Part shown: in pieces, positions 35,655 through 45,500 of the stretch
Layout: each line of letters opens with the position of its first letter
How positions within the stretch are numbered: the first letter of the stretch is position 1
The notes under the pieces: model-generated
Databases searched by the model: none
What the model saw: the letters and a program-made list of their open reading frames with translations, nothing else
Told to the model about the DNA's origin: nothing
Source: Martinezella multihospitum
GTDB taxonomy: Bacteria > Pseudomonadota > Alphaproteobacteria > Rhizobiales > Rhizobiaceae
DNA: 64,000 nucleotides
Reading direction: 5' to 3'
Assembly (NCBI RefSeq): GCF_900094585.1
Contig: NZ_FMAG01000002.1
Span: forward strand, 140,007-204,006
Program-made: the position numbers and the translations under genes

Positions 35655-35780
35655 TCGGCCATTTTGTCACGAGTCGCAACGCCACTCAAATCATCAGCCG
35701 CCCTCCGGCTCCTTCCTCCAAGGCTCAATTCCAGGTGAAAGAATTCATTCGCTTTGCCCAACGATTGCCGCAAAGTAGCC

Positions 35781-35817
35781 AACATTAATTTTTACACCAA
35801 GTGCGATATTTAATGTT
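35781..35817. promoter_or_regulatory. Candidate TetR-type operator
   Basis: Inverted repeat AACATTAA (35781-35788) and TTAATGTT (35810-35817) with a 21-nt spacer, in the AT-rich region between the divergent tetR and lipoprotein genes. The arms are perfect; the spacer is longer than in most TetR sites. Confidence 0.45.
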
Positions 35818-35859
35818 AGTGCCAAATGTTCATATCGGATGCGAGGAGCGCAAACATCA

Positions 35860-36780
35860 ATGCCAGCCAATGCAATCTCAAATCATGATGGAATTAGGAC
35901 CCATGGTCCCTCTGCCGCCGACAACCGTCTCAGGCTCGATATTTGGTCAGTGGTTCTTCTGTCGAGCATGCTGGCGGGCTGCGCCGCCGCGCCGCTGGAT
36001 CGAGCGGGGTCCCTACGATCCTATGACGGCCTTACCCAATCGAATGGGCTGGTCGCCCGTTCGCTTCTTCGGGTCAGCAAGGACGATGTTCTTGCGGCGA
36101 AAACCGTGAAGATCATTCCCACAGCCTTCTCGATGCGAGCCGAGAGTGCTGCTTTTACCCCTGAGCAACGCAACCTTGTGACCAACGCCGTGGATAGAAC
36201 GCTTTGTTCGGGATTGAGCCAGCGTTTTGTCGTCGTTGGCCTATCGCAGCCGGCGGATCTGACCGTTCGTGCCGTCGTGACGCAAGTCAAGGCAACGAAT
36301 GCGACCGCTGTCGGCGTCTCGAAAGTCGCATCCGTCGGCAAGAGCGTATTGCTGCCGGGTGTACCCGTGCCCATCCCCCGCATTCCGATCGGCATGGGCA
36401 GCCTGTCCCTTGAGGCGGAGGCGCTCGATCCTCAAGGCGTGCAGAAGGCCGTCATGATCTGGGGACGTGGCGCGAATGCATTCCTTGATTCGGGCACCGT
36501 TGCCAAGGAAGGCGATGCTTATAGCCTTGCCGCCAAGTTTGGCGGCGACTTCAGCAAGTTGCTGGTCAAGGGCAAGACGCCTTTCGGGGCGACGCCTTCC
36601 TTCCCATCCAGAGCGAGTGTCGCGGCTCTCGTCGGTCGTGCGCCAAAATATGAGGCCTGCAAAGCGTTCGGCAAGTCGCCGGGTGTGGTGGGCTTCGTAG
36701 GGGAACGTCTTGGCCTTCCGCCGAAATGGACGGACAAGGCTCCGGCGAATGCGGAAACGACGGCATCGAAGGCTCCTTGA
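35860..36780 (+). CDS. DUF3313-type lipoprotein
   Basis: About 306 residues. A hydrophobic stretch with lipobox (IWSVVLLSSMLAGC) suggests attachment of lipid to the cysteine, preceded by an unusually long N-region. The mature part starts DRAGSLRSYDGLTQSNGLVARSLLRVSKDDVLAAKTVKIIP, a pattern of DUF3313 lipoproteins, and has a Gly/Pro segment LLPGVPVPIPRIPIGMGSLS. ATG 35860 is chosen for GAGGAGCG 10 nt upstream. Function is unknown; the divergent TetR suggests inducible expression. Confidence 0.75.
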   Translation: MPANAISNHDGIRTHGPSAADNRLRLDIWSVVLLSSMLAGCAAAPLDRAGSLRSYDGLTQSNGLVARSLLRVSKDDVLAAKTVKIIPTAFSMRAESAAFTPEQRNLVTNAVDRTLCSGLSQRFVVVGLSQPADLTVRAVVTQVKATNATAVGVSKVASVGKSVLLPGVPVPIPRIPIGMGSLSLEAEALDPQGVQKAVMIWGRGANAFLDSGTVAKEGDAYSLAAKFGGDFSKLLVKGKTPFGATPSFPSRASVAALVGRAPKYEACKAFGKSPGVVGFVGERLGLPPKWTDKAPANAETTASKAP

Positions 36781-36822
36781 TCAGCCTTCGACGCCGCCTT
36801 GACGAATTCCGGCGCTGTAGCC

Positions 36823-38646
36823 TTAGTGGCGGAACAGGACGCTCGCGCCCTGGTCCGCCGGCCCGGCGGCGTGGCGGAAGGGGGCAAAGAGCTCGCGGCC
36901 CATGCCGAATTCGTTTTCGGAGAGATCCGCAGTGACCGGCTCGCGTTCTGCCATGTCAGCGGCATCAACCAGCACTTCCAGCGTACCGGCGTTCGCGTCG
37001 ATGCGGATGATGTCGCCTTCGCGAATGCGGGCGATCGGGCCGCCGTCGACGGCTTCCGGCGTCACATGAATGGCCGCGGGCACCTTGCCCGAGGCGCCGG
37101 ACATGCGTCCGTCGGTCAAGAGCGCCACGCGGAAGCCGCGATCCTGCAGCACGCCGAGCGCCGGCGTCAGCTTGTGCAACTCCGGCATGCCGTTGGCCTT
37201 CGGTCCCTGGAAGCGAACGACGGCGACGAAATCGCGGTTCAGCTTGCCGTCCTTGAAGGCCTGCTGCATTTCCAGTTGGTCGTGGAAGATCACGGCCGGC
37301 GCCTCGATGATGTGACGCTCCGCTTTGACCGCGGAAATCTTGATGACCGCCTTGCCGATATTGCCGCGCAGCATCTTCAGGCCGCCATTGCTCTGGAAAG
37401 GCGCGTCGATGCTTGCCAGCACCTTCGGGTCGTGGCTCTTCTCCGGTGCAGGCTCACGCGCAACATTGCCGTCGGCGCCGAGCTTGACGTCGATGGAATA
37501 GTTGCCGAGGCCGTGGCCGTAGACGGTGCGGACATCCTCGTGCAGCAGGCCTTTTTTCAGGAGCTCCTTGATGAGGAAGCCCATGCCGCCGGCGGCATGG
37601 AAGTGGTTAACATCGGCAAGCCCGTTCGGATAGACGCGGGCAAGCAGCGGGATGATGTCGGAAAGCTCGGAAATATCCTGCCAGGTGAGCACGATGCCGG
37701 CCGCACGTGCCATGGCGACGATGTGCATCGTGTGGTTGGTCGAGCCGCCGGTCGCATGCAGGCCGACAACACCGTTGACGATCGAGCGCTCGTCGATCAT
37801 TTCGCCCGCGGGCGTGAACTCGTTGCCCATGGCGGTAATCGCAAGCGCACGCTTGGTCGCTTCACGAGTCAGGGCTTCGCGCAGCGGCGTGCCTGGGTTG
37901 ACGAAGGAGGCGCCGGGCATATGGAAGCCCATGATCTCCATCAGCATCTGGTTGGAATTGGCCGTGCCGTAGAAAGTGCAGGTGCCGGGGCCATGATAGG
38001 ACTTCGATTCCGCCTCGAGAAGTTCGGCGCGGCCGACCTTGCCTTCGGCATAGAGCTGCCGCACCCGCGACTTCTCGTCATTCGGCAGGCCAGAGGTCAT
38101 CGGCCCGGCCGGAATGAAGACGGCAGGCAGGTGGCCGAAGGAGAGGGCGGCGATGACGAGGCCCGGTACGATCTTGTCGCAGACGCCGAGAAAGACGGCT
38201 GCATCGAACATGTTGTGCGACAGGCCGACGGCTGCCGACATGGCGATCAGGTCCCGCGAGAAGAGCGAAAGCTCCATGCCCGGCTGCCCCTGCGTGACGC
38301 CGTCGCACATGGCGGGCACGCCGCCGGCGACCTGGGCGATGCCGCCGGCTTGAGCCGCTGCCTCACGAATGATCGCGGGATAGGTCTCGAAGGGCTGATG
38401 CGCCGAGAGCATGTCATTGTAGGAGGTGATGATTCCGAGATTGGGCACGCGGTCGCCCGCCAGTGCGTCCTTCTCGGAGGGGGAACAGACTGCGAAGCCA
38501 TGTGCGAGGTTGGCGCAGCCGAGCACGGAGCGCTGCGCGCCCTTCGTTGCAGCGTTGCGCAGGCGATCCAGATAGCGTTCGCGTGTCGGCTTCGAGCGCT
38601 CGACGATGCGTGCGGTAATCTTGGAAATGCGGGCGTCAGCGGCCAT
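36823..38646 (-). CDS. edd: Phosphogluconate dehydratase Edd
   Basis: Converts 6-phosphogluconate to 2-keto-3-deoxy-6-phosphogluconate, the first committed step of the Entner-Doudoroff pathway. 607 residues, full length. The IlvD/Edd iron-sulfur cysteines are in [32 protein letters not shown] and [10 protein letters not shown]. Also visible are [28 protein letters not shown] and [24 protein letters not shown] 38646 has GGAGG upstream; the frame continues 5' without family similarity. It lies 168 bp after pgl, so it may have its own promoter. The partner aldolase gene eda is not in the window. Confidence 0.96.
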   Translation of the reverse strand: MAADARISKITARIVERSKPTRERYLDRLRNAATKGAQRSVLGCANLAHGFAVCSPSEKDALAGDRVPNLGIITSYNDMLSAHQPFETYPAIIREAAAQAGGIAQVAGGVPAMCDGVTQGQPGMELSLFSRDLIAMSAAVGLSHNMFDAAVFLGVCDKIVPGLVIAALSFGHLPAVFIPAGPMTSGLPNDEKSRVRQLYAEGKVGRAELLEAESKSYHGPGTCTFYGTANSNQMLMEIMGFHMPGASFVNPGTPLREALTREATKRALAITAMGNEFTPAGEMIDERSIVNGVVGLHATGGSTNHTMHIVAMARAAGIVLTWQDISELSDIIPLLARVYPNGLADVNHFHAAGGMGFLIKELLKKGLLHEDVRTVYGHGLGNYSIDVKLGADGNVAREPAPEKSHDPKVLASIDAPFQSNGGLKMLRGNIGKAVIKISAVKAERHIIEAPAVIFHDQLEMQQAFKDGKLNRDFVAVVRFQGPKANGMPELHKLTPALGVLQDRGFRVALLTDGRMSGASGKVPAAIHVTPEAVDGGPIARIREGDIIRIDANAGTLEVLVDAADMAEREPVTADLSENEFGMGRELFAPFRHAAGPADQGASVLFRH

Positions 38647-38814
38647 GGTCGATCTGCCTCCGTCTGTTTTGCGCAAAGCCCGAAAATCTGTTTCGATAGA
38701 GGGCGTGGCGCAGGGTCCAAAAGTCAATGCTTTGCCGCTGCGCCCGCAAGGGCACATGGCGCAGCATAGGTTGCTGTGTCATTCAGGGTTCGATGACGTG
38801 GCCCGGCGGCCGTG

Positions 38815-39519
38815 TCACGGAGCCCAATAAATTTCGACCGGGGAAGCCGCCCGGCGCAGCATGGCGCGGATCGGCATCTCGGTTTCCTCGCCCGCCGCTT
38901 CGGCTTTGGCGAGAACCTCTTTCTTGCCCTCTCCCTCGATATGGAGCACCAGCAATCGGGCATCCTGAAGGCTGGAGAAGGTGAATGTCAGCCGCGGCTC
39001 ACCGGCACCTTCCGCTTCCATCGTGATGATGCCGCGCGGGGTGTTCGCATCGAGTGCGGTCTTGAGATTGCTACCGCCCGGAAAGAACGATGCCGTGTGG
39101 CCGTCATTGCCCATGCCGAGGATGGCGACATCGAAGGGATGGCCGACCGCCTTGGTTTCTTCCGTGGCGATAACTGCTGCCTCCTCGACGGTGGCAGCAG
39201 CCTGATAGAGCGGAAGGAAGTTGGCGGCAGCCGCCTTGTCCTTCAGCAGGTTTTCCTGGACGAGCAGGTGGTTCGAGCGCGGATTGTCAGCCGGCACGAA
39301 CCGTTCGTCGACGAGAGTGATCGTTACCTTGCCCCAGTCGATCGAACGCGATGACAGCGCCTGGAAGAAGGCCTTCGGCGTCGAGCCGCCGGAGACCGCG
39401 ATGCTTGCGGAGCCGCGTGCGGCAACGGCAGCCGAAAGGGTTTCGGCCACCTTGTCCGCGAGCTTGCCGGCGAGTTCGGCACCATTGGCAAAAGCATGCA
39501 TGTTCGCTGTCATCGTCAT
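38815..39519 (-). CDS. pgl: 6-Phosphogluconolactonase
   Basis: Hydrolyses 6-phosphogluconolactone made by Zwf. 234 residues with SIAVSGGSTPKAFFQAL, VTITLVDERFVPADNPRSNHLLV and FDVAILGMGNDGHTASFFPG, the family motifs. Nine nt separate it from zwf, so the two are co-transcribed. Confidence 0.95.
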   Translation of the reverse strand: MTMTANMHAFANGAELAGKLADKVAETLSAAVAARGSASIAVSGGSTPKAFFQALSSRSIDWGKVTITLVDERFVPADNPRSNHLLVQENLLKDKAAAANFLPLYQAAATVEEAAVIATEETKAVGHPFDVAILGMGNDGHTASFFPGGSNLKTALDANTPRGIITMEAEGAGEPRLTFTFSSLQDARLLVLHIEGEGKKEVLAKAEAAGEETEMPIRAMLRRAASPVEIYWAP

Positions 39520-39528
39520 CGTCCCAGA

Positions 39529-41004
39529 TTAGATATCGTCATGCCAGGTGCGGCCGTCACGCTCGATAAGCGCGATGGCCTGGCTCGGACCCCAGGTACC
39601 GGCCGTGTAGCCCTGCACCTGCTGTCCGGTTGCTTCCCAACCCTTGAGGATCGGGTCGACCCATTCCCACGCCGCTTCCACTTCGTCGCGGCGCATGAAC
39701 AACGTCTGGTTGGAGCGGATGACGTCCATCAGCAGGCGTTCATAGGCATCCGGATTGCGGACGTTGAAGGCCGAGGCGAAGCTCATGTCGAGCGAAACGT
39801 TGCGCAGGCGCATGCCGCCCGGACCCGGGTCCTTGATCATCAGCGACTGCTTGACGCCTTCGTCCGGCTGCAGGCGGATGATGAGCTGGTTGGCCACGAT
39901 GCGGCCGGCGGCCTGATCGAAGATATTGTGCGGGATCGGCTTGAAGGTGATGACGATCTCCGACACGCGGCCGGCAAGACGCTTGCCGGTGCGGATGTAG
40001 AAGGGAACGCCGGCCCAGCGCCAGTTACCGATTTCGGCCTTGATCGCGACGAAGGTTTCGGTGTTGGAAACGCCGCCTTCCAGCTCGTCGAGGTAGCCCT
40101 TGACCGGGCCACCTGCCGAAGCGCCGGCGCGGTACTGGCCGCGAACGGTCGCCTGCTCGACATTGGAAGCGTCGATCGGCTTCAATGCGCGCAGCACCTT
40201 GAGCTTTTCGTCGCGAACGGCTTCGGAATCCATTGAGGACGGGATTTCCATCGCGGTCAGGCAAAGCAGCTGCAGGATGTGGTTCTGCACCATGTCGCGC
40301 AGGGCGCCGGCGGTGTCGTAGTAGCCGGCGCGGCCTTCGAGGCCGACCGATTCCGCAACCGTGATCTGCACATGGTCGATGTGGTTGGCGTTCCACAGCG
40401 GCTCGTAGAGGGCGTTGGCAAAGCGCAGCGCCATCAGGTTCTGCACGGTTTCCTTGCCGAGATAGTGGTCGATGCGGAAGATCTGCTCTTCCTTGAAGAC
40501 CTTGCCGATCGTGTCGTTGAGCTGCAGAGCCGAAGCGAGGTCGCGGCCGATCGGCTTTTCGACGACGATGCGGGTCTGCTTGGTGATGAGCTTGTGATCG
40601 TGGATCTTCTGCGAGATGTCGCCGAAGATGCCGGGAGCAACTGCGAGATAGAAGGCGCGCACGCGCTCCTTGCCTTCGTCCAGAAGCTTCTTCAGCTGAT
40701 CCCAGCCGGCGTCGCTGCGCGCATCGACCGGCACATAGAACAGGCGAGCCAGGAACTTCTTGACCTCGGCGTCGTCATATTCGCCCTTCTTCAGGTGTTC
40801 CTTGAGGGCGGCGTCGGCAAACTTGCGGTATTCTTCGTTGGAAAGCGCGCTACGCGAAGCGCCGATAATGCGGGTCGGCTCGGAAAACTGGCCTTCGACC
40901 TGGCGGTGATAAAGGGCGGGCAGGAGCTTGCGCTCCGCAAGGTCGCCACTGCCGCCGAAAACGACATAGTCAAATGGTTCAACGGGAATGATTTGGCTGC
41001 TCAT
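39529..41004 (-). CDS. zwf: Glucose-6-phosphate 1-dehydrogenase
   Basis: Oxidises glucose-6-phosphate to 6-phosphogluconolactone with NAD(P). 491 residues, full length. The dinucleotide motif FGGSGDLAERKLLPALY and the catalytic RIDHYLGKETVQNLMALRFAN are intact, as is EKPIGRDL. First gene of zwf-pgl-edd. Together with edd it sends sugar phosphates to the Entner-Doudoroff pathway, including glucose freed by AglA. Confidence 0.97.
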   Translation of the reverse strand: MSSQIIPVEPFDYVVFGGSGDLAERKLLPALYHRQVEGQFSEPTRIIGASRSALSNEEYRKFADAALKEHLKKGEYDDAEVKKFLARLFYVPVDARSDAGWDQLKKLLDEGKERVRAFYLAVAPGIFGDISQKIHDHKLITKQTRIVVEKPIGRDLASALQLNDTIGKVFKEEQIFRIDHYLGKETVQNLMALRFANALYEPLWNANHIDHVQITVAESVGLEGRAGYYDTAGALRDMVQNHILQLLCLTAMEIPSSMDSEAVRDEKLKVLRALKPIDASNVEQATVRGQYRAGASAGGPVKGYLDELEGGVSNTETFVAIKAEIGNWRWAGVPFYIRTGKRLAGRVSEIVITFKPIPHNIFDQAAGRIVANQLIIRLQPDEGVKQSLMIKDPGPGGMRLRNVSLDMSFASAFNVRNPDAYERLLMDVIRSNQTLFMRRDEVEAAWEWVDPILKGWEATGQQVQGYTAGTWGPSQAIALIERDGRTWHDDI

Positions 41005-41135
41005 GAGCTATCTCTCAATCGGTCTTGGTTGAGGCCCCTTTTAATCTAATCGATTTAAAAAGGCCAGTGTGCATCGCAAAATTCAGGTCGGCTTTTTAGA
41101 GCGGATCGCCGGCGGAAGAAATCATCTTCCGGTTT
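41005..41135 (-). promoter_or_regulatory. zwf upstream region with AT-rich inverted repeat
   Basis: CCTTTTTTAA (41037-41046) faces TTTAAAAAGG (41056-41065), an AT-rich inverted repeat 35-60 bp upstream of the zwf start and suited to a promoter or regulator site. A second hairpin, CGGAAGA (41113-41119) with TCTTCCG (41125-41131), lies just past the stop of the upstream oxidoreductase gene but lacks a T-run in that direction. Confidence 0.45.
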
Positions 41136-42434
41136 TCAAAACCTGTCGCGCAACGCAAACCACGAGAGCGCCAGGAACAGCAGAGGCGCCCGCATGCGCG
41201 CGCCGCCAGGGAAGGGCGGAATGTTCAGCTCCCTGAAGAGATGAAGCTCATCCGCATTCCCGAGAACCGTTTTCGCATAGAGTTTACCGCAATAATTTGA
41301 CAGCATCACCCCGTGGCCGGAATAGCCGCCGATCGAGGTGACGCCCGGCATGACTTCGCGCACGAAGGGCTGACGCGGCATGGTGATGCCGACCGAGCCG
41401 CCCCAGGCATAGTCGATCTTGATGTCGCCGAGAGCAGGATAGATTTCGGTGATCTGCCGGCGAATGTGCTGCGTTATGTCGCGCGGATTGTCCGATGTAT
41501 AGGCCTCGCGCCCGCCGAACAGCAGCCGCCCATCCCTAGATTTGCGGAAATAGCGCACCACGAACCGCGAATCGGCGACGGCCTCGTTGCCGGGCAACAC
41601 CGTCGGAAAGCCGTCGAGCGGTTCCGTGGCGCCGATGAAAGAGCGGATCGGCATGACATGGCTTGCCGTCACCGGCTCCAGATTGCCGATATAGCCGTTG
41701 CAGGCGATCAGCACCCGATCGGCGGTGATCTCGCCGCCCTCCGTCTTGATGATTGTCTTGCCGCCAGCCTGTCGGAAACCCTTCGCCTTGGTCATTTCGA
41801 AGAGAGACGCACCGGCCTCGGCTGCAACGCGGGCGAGGCCGATGAGCAGTTTCAGCGGATGGATATGGCCCGTGCCCGTATCCCTGACGCCATAGAGATA
41901 GAATTGCGAACCCAGTCGCTCCTGGGTTTCGGCCCGATCCATGAATGCCATATGCGGATAGCCATACCGGGTCGCTGCGATCTCGGCGCTGTCCATATAG
42001 TCGCGCTTGTAGCTCTGCTTGTGCGTGACATTCATCTGGCCGGGCAGGAAATCGATGTCGATGCCGTGTTCGGAGGAGAAATCCAGCAGATGACGCTTCG
42101 CATCTTCTGCCAGATCGAAGAGGGCCTTCGAGCGTTCGTAACCGATCTTCTCTTCGAGTTCCTCGGGCCACCAGCGCTGGCCGGTGCCGAGCTGCCCGCC
42201 ATTGCGGCCGGAGGCGCCGTCGCCGAAGCGGTTGGCGTCGATCAAAACGACATCGGCGCCACCCTTGGCGAGGTTATAGGCGGCCTGAAGGCCGGTATAG
42301 CCGCCGCCGACGATCGCAACGTCAGCCCGGCGCGAGCCGTCGAGCTTCGGATAGCTCGGCCGAGAGCCGACGGTCGCCTGATAGAAGGAAAGGCCCGGAG
42401 CGATCGGGCTCTGCCAAGTTTGCCGCAATGTCAT
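41136..42434 (-). CDS. FAD-dependent oxidoreductase, PuuB-like (gamma-glutamylputrescine oxidase)
   Basis: 432 residues, DAO family. The FAD motif ADVAIVGGGYTGLQAAYNLAKGGADVVLIDA is followed by RFGDGASGRNGGQLGTGQR, characteristic of this class, and a C-terminal FAD-contact segment VTSIGGYSGHGVMLSNYCGK. It is 12 nt after a glutamine-synthetase-like gene, the order expected for puuA-puuB: the synthetase makes gamma-glutamylputrescine and the oxidase converts it to the aldehyde with release of ammonia and peroxide. The precise amine is not proven. Confidence 0.82.
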   Translation of the reverse strand: MTLRQTWQSPIAPGLSFYQATVGSRPSYPKLDGSRRADVAIVGGGYTGLQAAYNLAKGGADVVLIDANRFGDGASGRNGGQLGTGQRWWPEELEEKIGYERSKALFDLAEDAKRHLLDFSSEHGIDIDFLPGQMNVTHKQSYKRDYMDSAEIAATRYGYPHMAFMDRAETQERLGSQFYLYGVRDTGTGHIHPLKLLIGLARVAAEAGASLFEMTKAKGFRQAGGKTIIKTEGGEITADRVLIACNGYIGNLEPVTASHVMPIRSFIGATEPLDGFPTVLPGNEAVADSRFVVRYFRKSRDGRLLFGGREAYTSDNPRDITQHIRRQITEIYPALGDIKIDYAWGGSVGITMPRQPFVREVMPGVTSIGGYSGHGVMLSNYCGKLYAKTVLGNADELHLFRELNIPPFPGGARMRAPLLFLALSWFALRDRF

Positions 42435-42446
42435 GGGTGATCTCCC

Positions 42447-43883
42447 TCACACGTTGAGCAGAAGGAATTCCCGCTCCCACGGGCTGATCACCTGCATGAA
42501 GGTCTCGAATTCACCACGCTTCACGCCGGCATAGATATCGATGAAGTCCTTGCCCAGAACTTCTTCGAAGGCCGGCTCGTCTTCCATCAGCGCGATGGCT
42601 TCAAGCAGGCCACGCGGCAGATCGATGGAGCCTTCGTTGGCTGAATCCTCGGTCGGCGCCGTCGGCTCCACCTGCTTCATGATGCCGAGAAGGCCGGAGG
42701 CGAGCGAGGCGGCGAGCGCCAGATAGGGATTGGCGTCCGAGCTTGGCAGTCGGTTCTCGACACGGCGCGCCTGCGGATCCGAAACCGGGACGCGGAAGGC
42801 TGTGGTGCGGTTGTCATAGCCCCAGGCATTGTTGACGGGGCAGGACATGTTCGGCGCCAGACGGCGATAGGAATTCACATAGGGCGCCATCATGGCGAGT
42901 GCGTTCGGCACGTAGCGCTGCATGCCGCCGATGAAGTGGAAGAACTCCTGCGACGGAGTGCCGTCCGGATTGGTGAAGACGTTCTTGCCGGTCTCGATGC
43001 TGACAACCGACTGATGGATGTGCATCGCCGATCCGGCCTGGCTCTGCATTGGCTTGGCCATGAAGGTGGCGTAGATGCCGTGCTTCAGCGCTGCCTCGCG
43101 GATCGTGCGCTTGAACATGAACACCTGATCCGCAAGCTCGATCGGATCGCCGTGACGCAGGTTGATTTCGAGCTGGGCCGGTCCTTCCTCATGGATCAGC
43201 GTATCGATCTCAAGGCCCTGCTTCTCGGAAAAGTGATAGATATCGTCGATCAGTTCGTCGAACTCGTTGATCCCGGCGATCGAATAGCCCTGACCGCCAA
43301 GGATGGAGCGGCCCGAGCGGCCCTTCGGCGGATGCAGCGGATAATCCGGATCGTCATTCTTGGCGACCAGATAGAATTCGATTTCCGGCGCCACCACCGG
43401 CTTCCAGCCGCGATCGCGATAGAGCCCCATGATGCGCTTCAAAACGTTGCGCGGCGTATAGGAGACTTCCTGGCCCTCGGAATTGACGATGTCGCAGATC
43501 ACCTGCGCCGTCGGATCGGTTTCCCAGGGTACGACCGAAAGGGTCGACAGATCTGGCACGAGCTTGAGGTCGCTGTCGCGCGGCTCATAACGGAAGCTTT
43601 CGGTCTCTTCCGGATATTCGCCGGAAATCGTGTGGCGATAGATTGCCGAGGGCAGCGCCAGCGAGGTGTTGGAGGTGAATTTCGAGGTCGGCATCATCTT
43701 GCCACGCGGTACGCCCGCAAGGTCCGGCGTGATGCATTCTATGTCCTCGATCCCGCGTGCCCGCAGCCATTGCGCCGCTTCCTTCCAGTTTGCCACGCCG
43801 CGTGCCGATCTTAGACCAGGAGGTACTGTTGGTGCTTTCGAGACGGGTATGGAAGCTTTCAGCGGGGTCTTTCTCGCGGGCAT
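42447..43883 (-). CDS. Glutamine synthetase family protein, PuuA-like (gamma-glutamylputrescine synthetase)
   Basis: 478 residues. The catalytic fold is clear: APEIEFYLVAKND, GPAQLEINLRHGDPIELADQ, GSAMHIHQSVVS, RLPSSDANPYLALAASLASG. The N-terminal LRARGIEDIECITPDLAGVPRGKMMP matches the PuuA/GlnT subclass rather than GlnA. No adenylylation-site tyrosine motif is evident. With the oxidase downstream it probably gamma-glutamylates putrescine or a related amine using ATP. It is divergent from the BaiN-type flavoprotein gene; the 137-bp gap must hold both promoters. Confidence 0.85.
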   Translation of the reverse strand: MPARKTPLKASIPVSKAPTVPPGLRSARGVANWKEAAQWLRARGIEDIECITPDLAGVPRGKMMPTSKFTSNTSLALPSAIYRHTISGEYPEETESFRYEPRDSDLKLVPDLSTLSVVPWETDPTAQVICDIVNSEGQEVSYTPRNVLKRIMGLYRDRGWKPVVAPEIEFYLVAKNDDPDYPLHPPKGRSGRSILGGQGYSIAGINEFDELIDDIYHFSEKQGLEIDTLIHEEGPAQLEINLRHGDPIELADQVFMFKRTIREAALKHGIYATFMAKPMQSQAGSAMHIHQSVVSIETGKNVFTNPDGTPSQEFFHFIGGMQRYVPNALAMMAPYVNSYRRLAPNMSCPVNNAWGYDNRTTAFRVPVSDPQARRVENRLPSSDANPYLALAASLASGLLGIMKQVEPTAPTEDSANEGSIDLPRGLLEAIALMEDEPAFEEVLGKDFIDIYAGVKRGEFETFMQVISPWEREFLLLNV

Positions 43884-44020
43884 AAAACACCGTATTTGGG
43901 TTGATCGGTGAGTGCATCATAACTGCAGTTTGCCAATTGGCGAGGGGGAAAACCGCTCGGACTTTCGCCGTATGATGGAAAAATGACGAGAGAGCGCGGC
44001 GAAGAATAAAGGGCTGAAGC

Positions 44021-45202
44021 GTGACCGGCAGATATGATGTGATCGTTCTTGGCGCAGGCGCTGCCGGCATGATGTGCGCCATCCGCGCCGGCCAGCGCGG
44101 ACGGTCCGTTCTCGTGCTCGATCATGCCGCGGCACCCGGCGAGAAGATCCGTATTTCGGGCGGCGGCCGCTGCAATTTCACCAATATCCACGCCGGCCCG
44201 AAGAACTTCCTCTCCACCAATCCGCATTTCGCCAAATCGGCGCTCGCCCGCTTTACCCCTCAGGATTTCATCGCCATGGTCGGGCGCCATGGCATCGCCT
44301 GGCATGAGAAGACGCTTGGCCAGCTCTTCTGCGATGATAGCGCCAAGGATATCATCCGCATGCTGACCGACGAGATGCGCGCGGCCGGTGCGCAACTGCG
44401 ACTGCGAACGGAGATCAGCGGCATTGAGCAGAGGGCGGGCGGCTACCGCGTCAGTACATCTGAAGGCGCCTTCGAAGCATCTTCGCTGGTCGTCGCCACG
44501 GGTGGCAAGTCGATCCCCAAGATGGGGGCGACAGGCTTTGCCTATCGCATCGCCGAGCAATTCGGCTTGCCTGTCGTCGAAACGCGGCCAGGCCTCGTAC
44601 CCCTCACGCTCGATCCTCAGTTGCTCCAGCGCCTGTCGCCGCTCTCGGGCATCGCTGCCCCCGCCGAGATCCGCCACGGCAAGACGGCATTCCGCGAGGC
44701 CCTGCTCTTCACCCATCGCGGCCTCAGCGGCCCCGCCATTCTGCAGATTTCCTCCTATTGGCGGGAAGGCGAGGACATCACCGTCGTGATCGAGCCCGAT
44801 ATCGACATTTTCGCACTTCTGAAGAAAGCCAAGCAGGTCAATGGCCGGCAATCGGCGCAGACGGCGCTTGCGGAAATCCTGCCGAAGCGGCTGGCGCAGC
44901 ATGTCGTCGAGAGCGAAGGCATCTCCGGCAACATGGCCGATCTATCCGACAAGCGCCTGCAGCAGCTCGCGGCCACCATCCAGGCCTGGTCCGTCAAGCC
45001 ATCGGGCTCGGAAGGCTATCGTACCGCCGAGGTGACGCTCGGTGGTATCGACACGGCTTGCCTCGATTCGAAGACGATGCAGGCAAAGAGCATTCCCGGC
45101 CTGTTCTTCATCGGCGAATGCGTCGACGTGACCGGCTGGCTCGGCGGCTATAATTTCCAGTGGGCGTGGGCCTCCGGACATGTGGCGGGCGAAGCCGCTT
45201 GA
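44021..45202 (+). CDS. NAD(P)/FAD-dependent oxidoreductase, HI0933/BaiN family
   Basis: 393 residues. YDVIVLGAGAAGMMCAIRAGQRGRSVLVLDH is the FAD-binding motif. GEKIRISGGGRCNFTNIHAGP is diagnostic of this family. VVATGGKSIPKMGATGFAYRIAEQFG and the terminal GLFFIGECVDVTGWLGGYNFQWAWASG complete the fold. Translation starts at GTG 44021. The physiological substrate of this flavoprotein group is mostly unknown. Confidence 0.9.
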   Translation: MTGRYDVIVLGAGAAGMMCAIRAGQRGRSVLVLDHAAAPGEKIRISGGGRCNFTNIHAGPKNFLSTNPHFAKSALARFTPQDFIAMVGRHGIAWHEKTLGQLFCDDSAKDIIRMLTDEMRAAGAQLRLRTEISGIEQRAGGYRVSTSEGAFEASSLVVATGGKSIPKMGATGFAYRIAEQFGLPVVETRPGLVPLTLDPQLLQRLSPLSGIAAPAEIRHGKTAFREALLFTHRGLSGPAILQISSYWREGEDITVVIEPDIDIFALLKKAKQVNGRQSAQTALAEILPKRLAQHVVESEGISGNMADLSDKRLQQLAATIQAWSVKPSGSEGYRTAEVTLGGIDTACLDSKTMQAKSIPGLFFIGECVDVTGWLGGYNFQWAWASGHVAGEAA

Positions 45203-45356
45203 ACTGCCGTTTCAAGGCCTTGCCGTCGCCTTGAGAAAATGGAACACGCCTCTGTTTCTCGCGTTTTCCTTTCCTACATTATTAGTGAATACATTGGCAG
45301 TTGCCGAACACACCATTTGCCGGTTATCGTGTCAGTGCGAAAATGGGAATATACTC

Positions 45357-45500
45357 ATGAACAGAACACAGCGTCGCGCTCGCGCCATTGCAATCGCTCA
45401 GACCCGTGACAACGCCAAACTCCTGGCGGCAAGACTGTTGATGTTGGCGACCGGCGTTACAGCCGCTTGCATCGCCTACCTTACCGTGCGCGGCTTCTGA
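45357..45500 (+). CDS. Small predicted membrane protein
   Basis: A 47-residue frame with GGGAA about 7 nt before its ATG. A basic, helical N-terminus (NRTQRRARAIAIAQTRDNA) is followed by one hydrophobic helix (LLMLATGVTAACIAYLTV). The amphipathic/basic plus one-helix design is typical of small bacterial membrane proteins. No family is recognised. Confidence 0.5.
   Translation: MNRTQRRARAIAIAQTRDNAKLLAARLLMLATGVTAACIAYLTVRGF

Noticed and set aside
36799..38769. 656-codon plus-strand frame opposite edd
   Set aside because: Antisense of a fully conserved enzyme; composition is typical of a shadow frame.
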